Shown one piece after another: positions 63,601 to 64,000 of a DNA stretch of 64,000 bases. Every line of letters begins with the position of its first letter. The first letter of the stretch is position 1. A program made the translations under genes and the position numbers. Below the pieces are notes generated by a model, which was given only the letters and a program-made list of their open reading frames with translations, made no database searches and was not told the DNA's origin. Source of the stretch: Gangjinia marincola (GTDB taxonomy: Bacteria; Bacteroidota; Bacteroidia; Flavobacteriales; Flavobacteriaceae). The DNA lies in NCBI RefSeq assembly GCF_039523415.1, contig NZ_BAAAFG010000001.1, forward strand, positions 257,748 to 321,747, in the 5' to 3' direction.

Positions 63601-64000
63601 ATCGTAGAACTATTCACGATAGAATTTAAATTAGCGGTTTGATTACCAGTACCACTCGTTGATCCTCCTGTGTTCCATCGCCTGGAATCTCCACATTCTA
63701 CCAGATCGAATATCCCATCATTGTCATCATCAATATCGTCGCTGTTCTGCACAAGATCAGTATCAAAATCAATAAATACAGGATTACAAGTTCCTGACAC
63801 ACTTGCATCTATCACCATCGCATTCGTACCGGGATAACTTGCTGCTACGACACTCCCATCAGGATTTGTTGCAGGAGGGACTCCGGTACCGTACTCACCG
63901 CCATCGCCACCATCTGCAGTGGGATCACTATAGGCCTCATTGGCATCACTACAACCATCATTATCACTATCCAGATCATAACAATCCAACAAATCATCAC
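57651..64000 (-). CDS. Giant T9SS type B (gliding-associated CHU_C) repeat adhesin, 5' end beyond window
   Basis: At least 2116 codons, with the frame open to the right edge, so the N-terminus and signal peptide are missing. Visible order from that edge: thrombospondin-3-like Ca-binding segments (DLDSDNDGCSDANEAY), an Ig/beta region, a tandem set of four nearly identical HYR domains of 80 aa (60838-61797), ten Ig-like repeats of about 75 aa with TATDNC and TITWxYDDGNGN cores (58560-60837), a final HYR, one DUF11-type domain and a CHU_C C-terminal domain (TPNGDGANDTFYIEG, IFNRWGNKVFE). Secreted by T9SS as a type B cargo and probably attached through the adjacent PorP/SprF protein; an adhesin or gliding-related filament is likely. 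Confidence 0.93.
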   Translation of the reverse strand, partial: DDLLDCYDLDSDNDGCSDANEAYSDPTADGGDGGEYGTGVPPATNPDGSVVAASYPGTNAMVIDASVSGTCNPVFIDFDTDLVQNSDDIDDDNDGIFDLVECGDSRRWNTGGSTSGTGNQTANLNSIVNSSTIIVSTSGGQFVNTGNATLIAFSEGTAGNGSYTITFDSPVTDPKIYIRDLGRSGNSNSRLGNFTVVLENGTVLSNVNFNILSNTEDYPGIGGDNPEFIEKFNLGGIYYVQDPTDNGNGSEAFGLLAFPQLTNITDFSLAVQSITFDYEGVGLNTAFIGFKGIVAIDTDGDDLLDCYDLDSDGDGCSDANEAYDDPTADGGDNGFYGTGNPPATEADGSVTAAIPYPTPADGDGNGTFDFIEVGIGPTIVTQPSNVVICLGDTGTISVGASGSNLNYQWQESTDGGATFTDLSNGGFYNGVTTAILSLSNVDLSITGNQYQVIVSNTAFTCGDITSTAVLLTIPDVEGVFTGTNPVTCGGTEGFITIADLLPLETYQLSYLDDGVPTGPLNAITDGSGIYVIQNLDAGVYSDITLSLTGCSSVPQTITLTDPAPPNAPVSGGDQSECEQNPIQTLTATATAPAGINVVWYDAPTAGNVVTNPILNTVGNITYFAESFDTTTLCVSTARTAVTLEIIDPGVPVISSCPTNITQSNDPDVCEAAVNWTPPTATSNCGAITTTSTHNPGDTFAVGVTTIIYTFTALDGSSDTCSFDVTVLDDEDPTITGPGDQTLSNDAGVCSAVFTYTITTADNCAGETVVQTGGLASGAAFPVGTTTNTFEVTDAAGNSTTYSFDITVTDNENPTVTGPGDQTLSNDAGVCSAVFTYTITSADNCTGETVVQTGGLASGAAFPVGTTTNTFEVTDTAGNTSTYSFDVTVTDDEDTTITGPGDQTLSNDAGVCSAVFTYTITTADNCAGETVVQTGGLASGAAFPVGTTTNTFEVTDTAGNTSTYSFDVTVTDDEDPTITGPGDQTLSNDAGVCSAVFTYTITTADNCAGETVVQTGGLASGAAFPVGTTTNTFEVTDAAGNSATYSFDITVTDDEAPNPDTVNLPDVIGECDVTVTAPSATDNCNGTITGTTSDPTFYTDQGVYQITWSYSDGNGNISTQTQTVIVDDTTAPVADVSTLPTITEECNATATAPTATDACEGTIVGTTSDPTTYDVQGVYTITWFYDDGNGNTSSQNQTIIIDDGIPAVFDEPVLPTITVECNATVPFPTATDNCVGVITGTTNDPIVYTDQGTYTITWSYDDGNGNIPTQTQTIIVNDITAPVPDVQNLPVIIGTCNVQVTTIPTATDNCTGSITATTTDPLFYDQVGTYVITWMYNDGNGNDTTQQQTVEVEETNVITPTVLNLPDLTGECSVSVTQLPTALIGCEGNEIIATTTNPTSYDQQGTYTIVWTYSDGAGNSVNQTQQVFVDDVTAPLPNITNLPEVTAACSIEITDFPTATDNCEGPITATTTDPTMYTAIGTYTITWVYDDGNGNISNQIQTVTIIDSTDIIPSIDPLPDISGECDVSITDIPTAVVGCSGTIINATTTDPLNYDIIGTYLITWVYIDGSGNNITQTQTIIVEDTTSPVPDLTTLPTVTAECQVTLNPPTATDNCAGVIVATTSDPTVYDEQGEYFVNWIYTDNVGNTSTQTQTVIVDDTLSPVADIPALPTIVGECSVTITQFPTATDNCAGSITATTQDAVAYDLPGSYVITWDYDDGNGNVSSQTQNVIIEDTMAPVPDLAVLPDVIVECVAVLTEPTATDNCEGVIFGYTSTPLTIDVQGNYTITWFYEDSSGNISFQEQQVIVEDTEPPVISCPDDIVLGSIDGQPVAVENIDVTANDNCEITQIIYDLSGATTAQSPATGINSASGELFNIGITTVIYQVIDIGGNVSTCSFDVEIFAEPVDLVFTKTVDNNNPEREEIITYTITVENSSGGLATGIAINDNLPSGLLFISAEASVGTYSNPIWSIDQLFPGESASLDILVQVDPEFEGSEILNLIDYIFNEPDANSDGDDLEELVIIRDPFSELIANTMTPNGDGANDTFYIEGIEQYPDNKLMIFNRWGNKVFETRGYANEWGGTHDGKLLPVATYYYILELNDLKDRTFRGSITIIR
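60838..61797. repeat. Four tandem 240-bp repeats in the adhesin gene
   Basis: The nucleotide sequence repeats with an exact period of 240 bases (matching positions 60841, 61081, 61321, 61561) and near identity between copies. Each unit codes for one 80-aa HYR domain with the SNDAGVCSAVFTYTIT core. The exact period preserves the frame, so unit gain or loss by recombination would keep the protein in frame. Confidence 0.92.

Noticed and set aside
1..64000. tRNA or rRNA genes, CRISPR arrays, intact insertion sequences
   Set aside because: Searched by eye on both strands; none recognised.

Overview
The window reads as a chromosomal segment of a marine-type Flavobacteriaceae bacterium (Bacteroidota). 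The evidence is type IX secretion (T9SS) type A and type B C-terminal sorting domains, a PorP/SprF protein encoded directly behind a giant gliding-associated adhesin, a Bacteroidota-type TssD/Hcp protein, a low GC content, many lipoproteins with carboxypeptidase-regulatory-like domains, and a promoter of the TTG ... TAnnTTTG kind typical of the phylum. No tRNA, rRNA, CRISPR array or complete insertion sequence was recognised.

Layout. (1) 1-911: 3' part of a Glu-rich exported protein that runs off the left edge, then about 560 bp of AT-rich non-coding DNA. (2) 1470-7023: a tight leftward four-gene cassette, Vsr-like endonuclease > C5-cytosine methyltransferase > 869-aa protein with two GHKL ATPase domains > receiver-domain protein with an uncharacterised C-terminus. 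It looks like a restriction/defence system wired to a phosphorelay-like pair, and it is the most interesting locus here. (3) 7090-14281: higher-GC housekeeping and stress genes (DUF427, DJ-1/PfpI, a transthyretin-like protein, and an AraC regulator divergent from aldehyde dehydrogenase plus DUF779). (4) 14520-16508: a compact AT-rich module of TssD/Hcp-like protein, HExxH metallopeptidase and small lipoprotein, probably an orphan type VI cargo/immunity cassette. (5) 16807-24966: S41-like peptidase, LexA-like S24 regulator with a membrane partner, flavin reductase, Na+/H+ antiporter, SDR, DEAD-box helicase. (6) 25055-31000: lipoproteins, a small YqaE/Pmp3 gene, an RluE-type pseudouridine synthase, an 820-bp gap with decayed coding sequence, tandem SIMPL genes. 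(7) 31041-33703: NarL-type two-component pair whose kinase is a TPR lipoprotein-like sensor. (8) 33812-45666: secreted and membrane proteins, three overlapping membrane genes, tandem STAS-like paralogues, RlmI-type methyltransferase, T9SS cargo, metzincin-type protease, DedA-like protein. (9) 45727-54721: PBP1A, an SSL2-like helicase, DUF1206, DinB, VanX-like dipeptidase, GalE. (10) 54878-64000: BLUF photosensor beside a membrane-anchored AraC regulator, then SprF and the giant T9SS type B adhesin, which is truncated by the right edge.

The window therefore mixes core cell-envelope and T9SS functions with at least two accessory modules (the R-M/GHKL cassette and the TssD-effector cassette). 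It also carries scattered gene debris and two families of small dispersed repeats, one of which sits inside or next to coding frames.
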